Positions 7,399-13,437 of a stretch of 13,437 bases of DNA are shown here, piece by piece. The stretch comes from Gammaproteobacteria bacterium. GTDB taxonomy: Bacteria; Pseudomonadota; Gammaproteobacteria; Arenicellales; Arenicellaceae. The notes beneath the pieces were generated by a model. That model was given only the letters and a program-made list of their open reading frames with translations, had not been told where the DNA came from and did no database searches. Made by a program: the position numbers and the translations under genes. The first letter of the stretch is position 1, and each line of letters begins with the position of its first letter. The stretch covers positions 1 through 13,437 of the forward strand of contig JAUHZM010000053.1 of NCBI GenBank assembly GCA_030426005.1, given 5' to 3'.

Positions 7399-7839
7399 TC
7401 AATCCAGTGGTCGGCGATACACCGACAACAAGGCATTCGCCAATTGTTCGCCGCCTGTTTCGTCGGTTATTGTACAGTTAAATGTGGCCAGACTCTCGCC
7501 AACCAGTGCCGCTTGTTCGCAACGTACAACTAACGTGTGGCCGAGGGCAAACCGTGCCACATTCGTTTTATAACGACGCGACCCCATCAGAAATCCTAGA
7601 TGTGGCTCACATAAGCCTTCTCGTTGCTGGTAGCCCGCGATCAACGCCGCCGTTTGCCCCATATACTCCAAGCCGATCCACGCCGGAACGCCCTGTTCAT
7701 CCGCAAAGGGTGTTTCTGCATCGATGATGACCCGGGACACCGAACTTTCCTGGCCAACTTCCAGCAACTCATTGATCAGTAACATCGGCTCACGATGCGG
7801 AATCAACTGCTTGATTTGCGGGTCAAATCGTTCGCTCAT
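7399..7839 (-). CDS. apeP: ApeP-family hotdog dehydratase
   Basis: This 146-residue single-hotdog protein is of the FabZ/FabA-like type. It opens with LIPHREPMLL (12-21, His15), the N-terminal signature of this dehydratase family. WIGLEYMGQTAAL (54-66) carries Glu58 at the position of the catalytic acid in the central helix. With the ApeI-type partner it would remove water from 3-hydroxyacyl-ACP to form the trans double bonds of the polyene; in characterised APE systems ApeI and ApeP form a complex. The ATG at 7839 overlaps the acyltransferase stop by four bases. No strong Shine-Dalgarno sequence is seen, so translational coupling is likely. The symbol is given by family resemblance. Confidence 0.88.
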   Translation of the reverse strand: MSERFDPQIKQLIPHREPMLLINELLEVGQESSVSRVIIDAETPFADEQGVPAWIGLEYMGQTAALIAGYQQREGLCEPHLGFLMGSRRYKTNVARFALGHTLVVRCEQAALVGESLATFNCTITDETGGEQLANALLSVYRRPLD

Positions 7840-8813
7840 ATCTTGGTTGGCTCTGCCCAGAAATCGTAGAAATTAAACCATTGAAATGGTGCCTTAGCGA
7901 CCTGCTGCTCCAAGGCAGTGGCAAACTGTTGAGCGTACGCTTGAAGCTTGGCCGTGCGCTCAGCTCGACCCAATATCACCCGATCAGTAAACGTTTCGAC
8001 CTCGAAGAAGACCGGCTTTCCTGGCGCGAAATAGTCACAATAAGAGAACATCAACTTTACCGGACACCCAAGTCCTTGCGCCAGCATGTACGGACCAATC
8101 GGAAAATGCGCGGTACGGCCAAAAAACGTGACCTCGACCGTGCGTGCCTGCCCCGTGAGTGGCGTGCGATCGCCAGCGATAAACACCCATTCACCGTCAT
8201 CAATCTTCTTTTTGATGGTCAGCATGGTTGGAATATCGAACTCCTCGACTTGGAAAATATTCAACCGCGAGTCGGGATTAAGTTGCTGCATCACGGTGTT
8301 GTAGTTCTCGGAGTGCTTATCGTGCACCAAAATGTTGATCGACTTGTCGCGATACCGATGCATAAACCCGCGACAGTATTCCAAATTACCCATGTGCGAG
8401 CCGATGATCAACTGGCCACGGCTGTCGGCCATGAGTTCGTCGATCCGCTCTGGATGCGCAATATCAAACTGATCGGCATCGATGTCGACACTCCACGACA
8501 GCAGTTTGTCGACCACCGTTTGGGCAAACACATACAAATGCTTGCAGGTATCCCATAGGCTCGGTGGACGCGACCAAAATGCCGGGTAACAAGCATAATG
8601 TGCTCGCAGAAACTGTTGTGAACTGCGCCGTGATGCGGGTCGAAACAACACAAAATAGGCCACCGTCGGCCACAGGCAAAATGACACCAACCAACGACCG
8701 AACACGCGATGCACAAAGTACAAAAAGCGCAGCCCAAACAGTGTGCCTGCTTCGCGCATCGAAGCCCAGTGCATACGCTGGACTGGTGTTGCCGGCTGAC
8801 TCACGTTAAACAC
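7836..8813 (-). CDS. LpxL/HtrB-like lysophospholipid acyltransferase
   Basis: This 325-residue membrane-associated acyltransferase contains the HX4E form of the catalytic box, His140 to Glu145 in GSHMGNLE. AGDRT at 213-217 and PIGPYMLAQGLG follow, as in late lipid A acyltransferases. The C-terminal PFQWFNFYDFW segment is characteristic of the pigment-associated branch. A hydrophobic stretch near residues 41-57 could anchor it to the inner membrane. It probably acylates the glycolipid to which the polyene is attached, together with the glycosyltransferase encoded just upstream. The start taken is GTG at 8813, giving an eight-base overlap with the glycosyltransferase stop. Another in-frame GTG three codons later (8804) is possible, and neither has a strong ribosome binding site. 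Confidence 0.86.
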   Translation of the reverse strand: MFNVSQPATPVQRMHWASMREAGTLFGLRFLYFVHRVFGRWLVSFCLWPTVAYFVLFRPASRRSSQQFLRAHYACYPAFWSRPPSLWDTCKHLYVFAQTVVDKLLSWSVDIDADQFDIAHPERIDELMADSRGQLIIGSHMGNLEYCRGFMHRYRDKSINILVHDKHSENYNTVMQQLNPDSRLNIFQVEEFDIPTMLTIKKKIDDGEWVFIAGDRTPLTGQARTVEVTFFGRTAHFPIGPYMLAQGLGCPVKLMFSYCDYFAPGKPVFFEVETFTDRVILGRAERTAKLQAYAQQFATALEQQVAKAPFQWFNFYDFWAEPTKI

Positions 8814-9558
8814 CTAGGCCACGCCGAATACGTCTCGCTAGACGTAGTGGCAAACGCACCAACATGCCGCACATCAATCGCGTGTGTAACCAAATCAATC
8901 GCAGATTGTCTTGCAGATAATGAAAGTGTGAGACGCTGTTTTCTAGGTAGACGACCTGGGTGTCTATAAACTTGACTGCGATGCCTTCCCACACCGACTT
9001 CACCAGCACATCGGTGTCAAAATCCATGCGTTTACCGATGTGGTATTTGTCCTGCACTAGTTCGAATTCGGTCAGCGGGTATACGCGAAAACCACACAGG
9101 CTGTCTTTAATTGCAAACGTGCCGGTCTCCAATGCCACCCAAAAATCCGTCACTTTACGGCCGTACACTCGGGCTTTGGGGGCAGTTTCATCAAATTGTG
9201 GTGCCCCTGAAATAATGGCGTGTGGATTGGCCTGGCTCAACGAGACGAACCTCGGCACATCGGCAGTATCATGCTGACCATCTGCATCGATCTGTAACAT
9301 ATGGGTAAAGCCAGCCATGCGCGCTGCGTGTGCGCCGGTCCACATCGCAGCACCTTTGCCACGATTGATCTGATGCGCCACCAATTGGATTTCTGGATAC
9401 GCGGCGAGCGCTGACTCCAGTTGTTGCAGGCTGTCCGGTGCACTGCCATCATCGACCACAATGCACGGCATAGCCAGCGCCGCCAATTTGGGCAAAAACG
9501 CTGAAAACGCTGCCGCGTGATTGTAATGCGGCACCACCAGGCAACAGTGGTAGCTCAT
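8806..9558 (-). CDS. Family 2 glycosyltransferase (dolichol-phosphate-mannose-synthase-like)
   Basis: This 250-residue GT-A enzyme shows VVPHYNH at 8-14, VDDGS at 35-39, NRGKGAA at 65-71, the metal-binding DADGQHD at 91-97, and the acceptor-side SLCGFRVYP at 153-161. It should transfer a sugar from a nucleotide donor, probably to a lipid or polyprenyl-type acceptor at the inner membrane; a specific sugar cannot be predicted. A hydrophobic C-terminal segment and a basic tail could associate with the membrane. The ATG overlaps the upstream ApeI-type stop by four bases and is preceded by GGGAG at a spacing of seven. In the context of an APE cluster it likely builds the lipid-sugar anchor with the following acyltransferase. 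Confidence 0.88.
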   Translation of the reverse strand: MSYHCCLVVPHYNHAAAFSAFLPKLAALAMPCIVVDDGSAPDSLQQLESALAAYPEIQLVAHQINRGKGAAMWTGAHAARMAGFTHMLQIDADGQHDTADVPRFVSLSQANPHAIISGAPQFDETAPKARVYGRKVTDFWVALETGTFAIKDSLCGFRVYPLTEFELVQDKYHIGKRMDFDTDVLVKSVWEGIAVKFIDTQVVYLENSVSHFHYLQDNLRLIWLHTRLMCGMLVRLPLRLARRIRRGLGV

Positions 9559-9950
9559 TGTGCGTCTCCCGACCTGAATACCAACACACCGCTTGAAAAC
9601 ACTTGCTCTGCTGCTGTGTAGCTAAACTTGAGCTGCGACTTCTCAGCCTGATAATCCAGTGTTAACTGTAGACGGGTCTCAGGCAGTACCATGCTATTGA
9701 ACTTCAGACTCTTGAATTCCTTAAAGTCGCCAACGGGAAACAGTCGCGCCGCCAGTTCACCGACCCAATGCACCTGGACCACGCCAGGCAACACCGCCTG
9801 CTCAGGAAAATGCCCGCGGAAATAACTCAAATCAGCAGGCACTTCTAACTCTAACATCGCCTGATGCGTGTGCTGCTCGACCGTGCAAAAGCGTGGCCAT
9901 TGCGCGGCGTCTAACTGCGCGTTCAACTGTTCGGGCGTGATGGGTTGCAT
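9555..9950 (-). CDS. apeI: ApeI-family hotdog dehydratase
   Basis: This 131-residue FabZ-like hotdog protein has its active-site segment at 41-62: YFRGHFPEQ with His47, then VLPGVVQVHW. This is the GHFP...PGV signature of the family, with the ApeI-type tryptophan following. It is expected to pair with the ApeP-type protein encoded further down the operon, since known APE dehydratases act as an ApeI:ApeP complex on 3-hydroxyacyl-ACP. It starts two bases after the membrane-protein stop and ends in a four-base overlap with the glycosyltransferase. It is a stand-alone small domain here, with no fused ligase. The symbol is given by family resemblance. Confidence 0.85.
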   Translation of the reverse strand: MQPITPEQLNAQLDAAQWPRFCTVEQHTHQAMLELEVPADLSYFRGHFPEQAVLPGVVQVHWVGELAARLFPVGDFKEFKSLKFNSMVLPETRLQLTLDYQAEKSQLKFSYTAAEQVFSSGVLVFRSGDAQ

Positions 9951-9952
9951 GG

Positions 9953-10546
9953 CTAGTTCGAGCTTGGTGGCTCGTTTTGATTGTTCTGTGCGTAGCGTTT
10001 TTTATAGAAGTGCCGGAATACCAACTCGGCCAGCGCAAAAGTGCCAAATACGATATAAGCAATCGCGCCATTATAAAGTGTCCACTGCGCCAGTGAAAGA
10101 CAACAGGCGGTATACCCGGCCACCGCAGCATTCATTAAGAGCAGCAGGCTCCATACTTTGGTAAGCCCACGCATATAAACCTTCTGGTGCGGCTCAATGT
10201 GCTTTACCCGCAGACTCGCAAACCGCTCTATCAAGCTCGTTTCTGCAAACAGAGAAATCGCGAAAAAGAGTGAGAACCCCAAACTCATGGCCACCGGGTA
10301 GTAGCGCAAAATGAGTTCGCTATCTCGCCAGGCTGCCAACAAACACAGGGTGCCAACCAAGCCCAGTTGGGCGTATTGTTCCGGCATCCGGTATTGCCCA
10401 CGAAGAATCACTCGTCCGAGCAGCAAGGCAAACAAGACTAACGACAGGCTGGCCGGTCCAAAGGCATTGAGGCCGGTATAGACAATAAACGGATACACCG
10501 CCGTGGCGATGGCGATCGCAGCAAAAAGAACCAGTTTAAAACGCAT
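9953..10546 (-). CDS. Polytopic inner-membrane protein of APE clusters (COG4648/ApeG-like)
   Basis: This 197-residue protein has about five or six hydrophobic helices: near 4-27, 31-48, 63-75, 85-103, 130-150 and 158-176. It has a basic, polar C-terminal tail rich in Lys, Asn and Gln. A conserved-looking loop with ERFASLRVKHIEP lies between helices four and five. It resembles the uncharacterised membrane protein that regularly accompanies APE ketosynthases and ligases; its biochemical role is unknown. It sits three bases after the flavoprotein stop and two bases before the ApeI-type gene, so it is clearly part of the operon. The family call rests on topology, size and context more than on motifs. 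Confidence 0.7.
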   Translation of the reverse strand: MRFKLVLFAAIAIATAVYPFIVYTGLNAFGPASLSLVLFALLLGRVILRGQYRMPEQYAQLGLVGTLCLLAAWRDSELILRYYPVAMSLGFSLFFAISLFAETSLIERFASLRVKHIEPHQKVYMRGLTKVWSLLLLMNAAVAGYTACCLSLAQWTLYNGAIAYIVFGTFALAELVFRHFYKKRYAQNNQNEPPSSN

Positions 10547-10549
10547 AGA

Positions 10550-12121
10550 CTAGGCCAGCACCACGTGCCGATAATCACCAAATACCGCGCGTTCGTCATC
10601 ACTGATCTGCATAGACGCGTCGTCTTGCAGCATAGCCTGGGTGTATCTAGCAACTCGCTCAAGTAGCGCCACGTTGTCGATCATGTCTTGTTGCGTATTG
10701 CTCGAATCCCCTTCTAATACCTGATTGAAATGTTTTAAACACGGCACGTTAAACTGATTCATAAACACGCCTTGCGCCGGCAACACTAAGCGCTTTTTAG
10801 CGCGTTCGCGAAACGCGGCTTGCACAGTCTGATTCAGCATTTGTGCCTGTTTCAGTGGTCGATTCAATTGCCGCATAAGATCAACATCGGTAATCGCATC
10901 GCGGAAAAACAACAGACTTAACACGCCCCAATAGTACGCATAATCCCACACCAGCTTGAGTGACATCATGCGCCGATCGCCGAAGCCGCCATATTCGCCG
11001 GTGTAGAGCGACAAGGTACTGTCGAAAAATGATTGGTTAATGGATTCGAATAAGCGACTTTGTAAGCGAATGTCCTGACCCGCAAAATCATCACTGATCA
11101 AACGCGTCAAAAAACAGTTGTTAAACGCGATAAAGTCACTGCCAGGCGAATAAAATGGGTCTGCAAATACACCCGACTCACCGGTTAAACCCCAACCTTG
11201 GTCGGAGAACAGTTGTTTGCAGCTCTGGGCGTAGTCGCGTATGACCACATAATCCAGGACGTTGGCATCCGAGACTTCCTCGGCACAACGTGGATGGTGT
11301 TGCTGGAGCCAGCGCAGCGTGCTGTCGAAGTTGGAAAAGTCGTGCGCTTCAAACGCGGTATCGTCCATCACAATGCCGATACTGGTCGCGCCGTTGTCCA
11401 ACGGAATAATCCACACCCAATAGCCCGGCCCCATCAGGTGGTTGGTACTCAGCCAACGGGTGTTGGCTTGCTTGATACGCCCCTGCCAGTCCGCATTGCT
11501 CGACCAAGAATCCAACTTGATCTGCTTATCGACCCGAAACCATAAGGCGTTGCCTTTGTGCGGATTGGGTTTGGCAAGGTCGAATTGTTTTTTAACCAAT
11601 GCTTGCCGACCAGCCGCATCCACCAGCCAAGGTGCTTGAATGATCTGTTCACCTTGTGAGCCCTGAACGCTAACCCGCTTTTGTTTCTGACTGACATCCA
11701 ATGCTGAGGTGGTCACACCATCAAGCACGGTAACCCCGCGGCTGGTAACGGCCTTTTGCAGGTGGTTTTCGATCGCACCTCGATCAATTTGATAGGTCGG
11801 AATGCCAAATAACTCACTCACACCGAGCTCGTCCTGCTGGCTGAAATCCGATTGCGGCGTACCAAAGAAACACCGTAAACCGTGTTTACGTAGATGGCGT
11901 TCGGTAAAATGCTGGCCCATATTGAGTGTGGTCTTGAGATAGCGCGAACCGATCTCAACCGTGGACTCGCCGACCTTAGCGGTTTTCTCCGGCACCGGAA
12001 ACTGGTTACGCTCGATCACCGCGATATCCAACTCTGGACTGGCCTGATGTAATTGGTATGCCAAACTCAAGCCCGCCAGGCCCCCGCCCGCTATGATCAC
12101 GTCTTTATGCAGCACGCTCAT
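10550..12121 (-). CDS. FAD-dependent halogenase-like oxidoreductase (second of two)
   Basis: This 523-residue flavoprotein is longer than its left-arm relative and clearly a different paralogue. GGGLAG at 12-17 binds FAD, VGEST is at 50-54, DAAGR at 168-172 and GESGVFADPFYSPG at 314-327. It has the exact halogenase motif W235-V-W-I-I-P240 and Lys79 in HLRKHGLRCFFG, the placement expected for the catalytic Lys. Compared with the first copy it carries an extra C-terminal region of about 100 residues that I cannot assign. It probably acts on the aryl head or polyene; whether it halogenates, oxidises or desaturates is not decided by sequence. It starts four bases after the chain-length-factor stop and ends three bases before the membrane-protein gene, so it is co-translated with core polyketide genes. 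Confidence 0.82.
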   Translation of the reverse strand: MSVLHKDVIIAGGGLAGLSLAYQLHQASPELDIAVIERNQFPVPEKTAKVGESTVEIGSRYLKTTLNMGQHFTERHLRKHGLRCFFGTPQSDFSQQDELGVSELFGIPTYQIDRGAIENHLQKAVTSRGVTVLDGVTTSALDVSQKQKRVSVQGSQGEQIIQAPWLVDAAGRQALVKKQFDLAKPNPHKGNALWFRVDKQIKLDSWSSNADWQGRIKQANTRWLSTNHLMGPGYWVWIIPLDNGATSIGIVMDDTAFEAHDFSNFDSTLRWLQQHHPRCAEEVSDANVLDYVVIRDYAQSCKQLFSDQGWGLTGESGVFADPFYSPGSDFIAFNNCFLTRLISDDFAGQDIRLQSRLFESINQSFFDSTLSLYTGEYGGFGDRRMMSLKLVWDYAYYWGVLSLLFFRDAITDVDLMRQLNRPLKQAQMLNQTVQAAFRERAKKRLVLPAQGVFMNQFNVPCLKHFNQVLEGDSSNTQQDMIDNVALLERVARYTQAMLQDDASMQISDDERAVFGDYRHVVLA

Positions 12122-12125
12122 GGTT

Positions 12126-12926
12126 CTAATCCGCGGGCGTAACCGTCAAGGCGGTGGCTGAACTTAGCGGCATTGTGACCGAGTTGGTCTGGCCGGTTAA
12201 CAGGGCCAACACGCTAAGAATGCGCGCCACCGGGTTGGTTTGGTAGCACTCCTGCAGTGATTCTGGCCAATCTGCCTCGGGCCAGCTTGCAGCCGTCTCC
12301 GTGATGCTCGCTGAGTAGCGCTTTGCGTCAGCAGGTGCCAAGCTCGCGGGCGAAATCACTAATGACACGGAAAACGGATACGGATTCTTTAACAAAGGCT
12401 GTAAGACTGCTGAAACCGGGGCATCGTAAAACGTTAACAACAACGGGCGCTGCTCTGCCTCGGCCTGAATCAACGCCTCCATCAGGGTCAGCGACACGGA
12501 CTCATTGAATCCAGCAACAGAATTGGCGGCTTCGGTGCAACCCGTACTGATGGTCCAGTAGCCTGCCGCCGCGTTATGCACAGAGTTGTGGAACTTGGTT
12601 GGCGATAGCGCCTTGTTGTCGCCAGCAAGCACTTTGCACATGTAGTCGGTTAACGCGGTATCACCTAAGCCGGACACGAACACACAGCCCACTGTGGCCG
12701 GATCCAGCTGTGCGGCACTACAAGCTTGCGCTGAGGTCTCGACGGCCAGACGAACTGGCAGCGGTGCGCGCCGACGTTCATTGGCCGGGATTAATTCCGG
12801 TTTGGGTCCTTTACTGCCATCATCTTCGATTGGGTTGCCAGCCATCAAAGCTTTCAGGTCTGACCAACTACGTGCGCTTAGTCCCCAGGCACCGATACCG
12901 AGGACGCTGAATTCGAACTCACTCAT
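12126..12926 (-). CDS. Ketosynthase-like chain-length-factor protein (ApeC-like, short form)
   Basis: This 266-residue protein resembles only the N-terminal half of a thiolase-fold condensing enzyme (beta-ketoacyl synthase-like N-terminal family). GIGAWG lies at 10-15 and the signature PTKFHNSVHNAAAGYW at 109-124. No Cys-His-His triad can be placed. It is therefore expected to be the non-catalytic partner that, with the ketosynthase encoded just before it, sets polyene chain length (ApeO:ApeC in the studied system). The ATG at 12926 overlaps the ketosynthase stop (ATGA) and is preceded by GGGAGAG on the minus strand. An in-frame start further upstream at 12953 would lie inside the ketosynthase gene and add nine unlike residues. 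The immediate pairing with a ketosynthase strongly supports a heterodimer. Confidence 0.85.
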   Translation of the reverse strand: MSEFEFSVLGIGAWGLSARSWSDLKALMAGNPIEDDGSKGPKPELIPANERRRAPLPVRLAVETSAQACSAAQLDPATVGCVFVSGLGDTALTDYMCKVLAGDNKALSPTKFHNSVHNAAAGYWTISTGCTEAANSVAGFNESVSLTLMEALIQAEAEQRPLLLTFYDAPVSAVLQPLLKNPYPFSVSLVISPASLAPADAKRYSASITETAASWPEADWPESLQECYQTNPVARILSVLALLTGQTNSVTMPLSSATALTVTPAD

Positions 12927-13437
12927 GCCACTCTCCCAAACACTAGGCAGCAATTGTTGCCACCAAACCCAAATGAATTCGACAGCACGTAGTGCATCTC
13001 GCGCGTTATGTTTTCCGCTTGCACCGACAGATCGAGTTCATTGTCTAATTCGGCCAGATTTAACGACCCCGGAATCACGCCGCGCTGTAAAGCATCCACG
13101 GCAATCAACGCTTCGGTGATACCCGCAGCACCCAGAGTGTGGCCCATCCAGGCTTTGGTGGATGAAACCTGCGTCGATTTTGGAAACATCTTGGCAATCA
13201 GTTGACCTTCGATCAGGTCATTAGCGCGACTCGAGGTGCCGTGCAGGTTAATGTAATCGATTTGCTCTGGACCTACTTGCGCACGTGTCAACGCTTGCTC
13301 CATCGCCAACCTAGCGCCCAGTCCATCCGGATGTGGATGCGACATATGATGGGCATCGGAACTTTCGCCATAACCAAGTAACCGAATACCACTGTCGGCA
13401 AAACCTTCATCTGGTCGTACCAGAATCGCGAAGCCAC
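12923..13437 (-). CDS. Beta-ketoacyl-ACP synthase, C-terminal part (ApeO/FabB-F-like; 5' end outside window)
   Basis: The frame is open to the window edge, so only the last 170 residues or so are present. The first ATG in the window (13345) is internal, since family-like sequence (LLGYGESSDAHH) continues ahead of it. The two catalytic histidines are visible in NLHGTSS and KAWMGHTLGAAG (with its Lys), followed by the C-terminal SNSFGFGGNN loop. The nucleophilic Cys lies beyond the edge and cannot be checked. It is directly followed, with a four-base overlap, by the chain-length-factor protein, the usual arrangement of a ketosynthase:chain-length-factor pair that elongates the polyene. It is clearly distinct in sequence from the complete ketosynthase at 6112-7362. 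Confidence 0.92.
   Translation of the reverse strand, partial: GFAILVRPDEGFADSGIRLLGYGESSDAHHMSHPHPDGLGARLAMEQALTRAQVGPEQIDYINLHGTSSRANDLIEGQLIAKMFPKSTQVSSTKAWMGHTLGAAGITEALIAVDALQRGVIPGSLNLAELDNELDLSVQAENITREMHYVLSNSFGFGGNNCCLVFGRVA
12931..12937 (-). promoter_or_regulatory. Ribosome binding site GGGAGAG deciding the chain-length-factor start
   Basis: GGGAGAG on the minus strand stands four bases before ATG at 12926 and inside the end of the ketosynthase gene. It selects this ATG over the upstream in-frame start at 12953. Confidence 0.6.

Noticed and set aside
7881..8558. Plus-strand open frame of 225 codons opposite the acyltransferase
   Set aside because: No recognisable domain, and it lies wholly antisense to a well-supported LpxL-like gene with catalytic motifs.
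12927..12953. Longer N-terminus for the chain-length-factor protein
   Set aside because: The ATG at 12926 has a GGGAGAG ribosome binding site and the stop-start overlap; the extension lies within the ketosynthase gene.
12694..13119. Plus-strand open frame of 141 codons spanning the ketosynthase/chain-length-factor junction
   Set aside because: Low-complexity Arg/Ser-rich translation, no family features, antisense to two good genes.
1..13437. tRNA/rRNA genes, CRISPR arrays, insertion sequences, attachment sites
   Set aside because: None recognised; nearly every base is in a supported protein gene and no transposase, inverted-repeat ends or regular direct repeats were seen.

Overview
The window carries most of an aryl polyene (APE)/xanthomonadin-type type II polyketide cluster from a Gram-negative bacterium, most likely a gammaproteobacterium. 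The evidence is the set of APE-type enzymes, an outer-membrane-type lipoprotein signal, mid-range GC by eye and tight ATGA-coupled gene packing. I cannot name the genus. APEs are yellow, membrane-bound polyene pigments that protect against oxidative stress. They are made by a dedicated fatty-acid-synthase-like system and then attached to a lipid.

Layout. (1) Left arm, plus strand, 1-2876: the C-terminal part of an MMPL/RND exporter (cut by the window edge), a FabG-type ketoreductase, and a halogenase-like flavoprotein. (2) Middle, 2858-6111, three genes with no obvious polyketide role. On the minus strand are a predicted lipoprotein with an ADP-ribosylglycohydrolase-like domain and a secreted alpha-helical repeat protein. 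On the plus strand is a JmjC/cupin_8-type Fe(II)/2-oxoglutarate hydroxylase. The last two are divergent from a 154-base spacer, the longest non-coding stretch in the window. (3) Right arm, minus strand, 13437 down to 6112: nine genes that overlap or lie at most 36 bases apart. In transcription order they are a ketosynthase (cut by the edge), a short ketosynthase-like chain-length-factor protein, a second halogenase-like flavoprotein, a small polytopic membrane protein, an ApeI-type hotdog dehydratase, a family 2 glycosyltransferase, an LpxL/HtrB-like acyltransferase, an ApeP-type dehydratase, and a second complete ketosynthase.

How the genes work together (inference from APE pathway knowledge). 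The ketosynthase with its chain-length partner extends an aryl starter on an acyl carrier protein. The FabG enzyme reduces each beta-keto group, and the ApeI/ApeP pair dehydrates to leave conjugated double bonds. The other ketosynthase may start or assist chain growth. The two flavoproteins keep the WxWxIP motif and a suitably placed Lys, so they may halogenate the aryl head, as in brominated xanthomonadins. The glycosyltransferase and acyltransferase would build the lipid anchor, and the MMPL protein would move the product towards the outer membrane. Acyl carrier proteins, the aryl-activating ligase, the thioesterase and the LolA-like carrier are not in the window and should lie beyond its ends.

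The most notable points are two different halogenase-like flavoproteins in one pigment cluster, the two biosynthetic arms pointing at each other around a three-gene insert, the lipoprotein form of an ADP-ribosylglycohydrolase-like fold with altered motifs, and a duplicated module of about 40 residues in its secreted neighbour.
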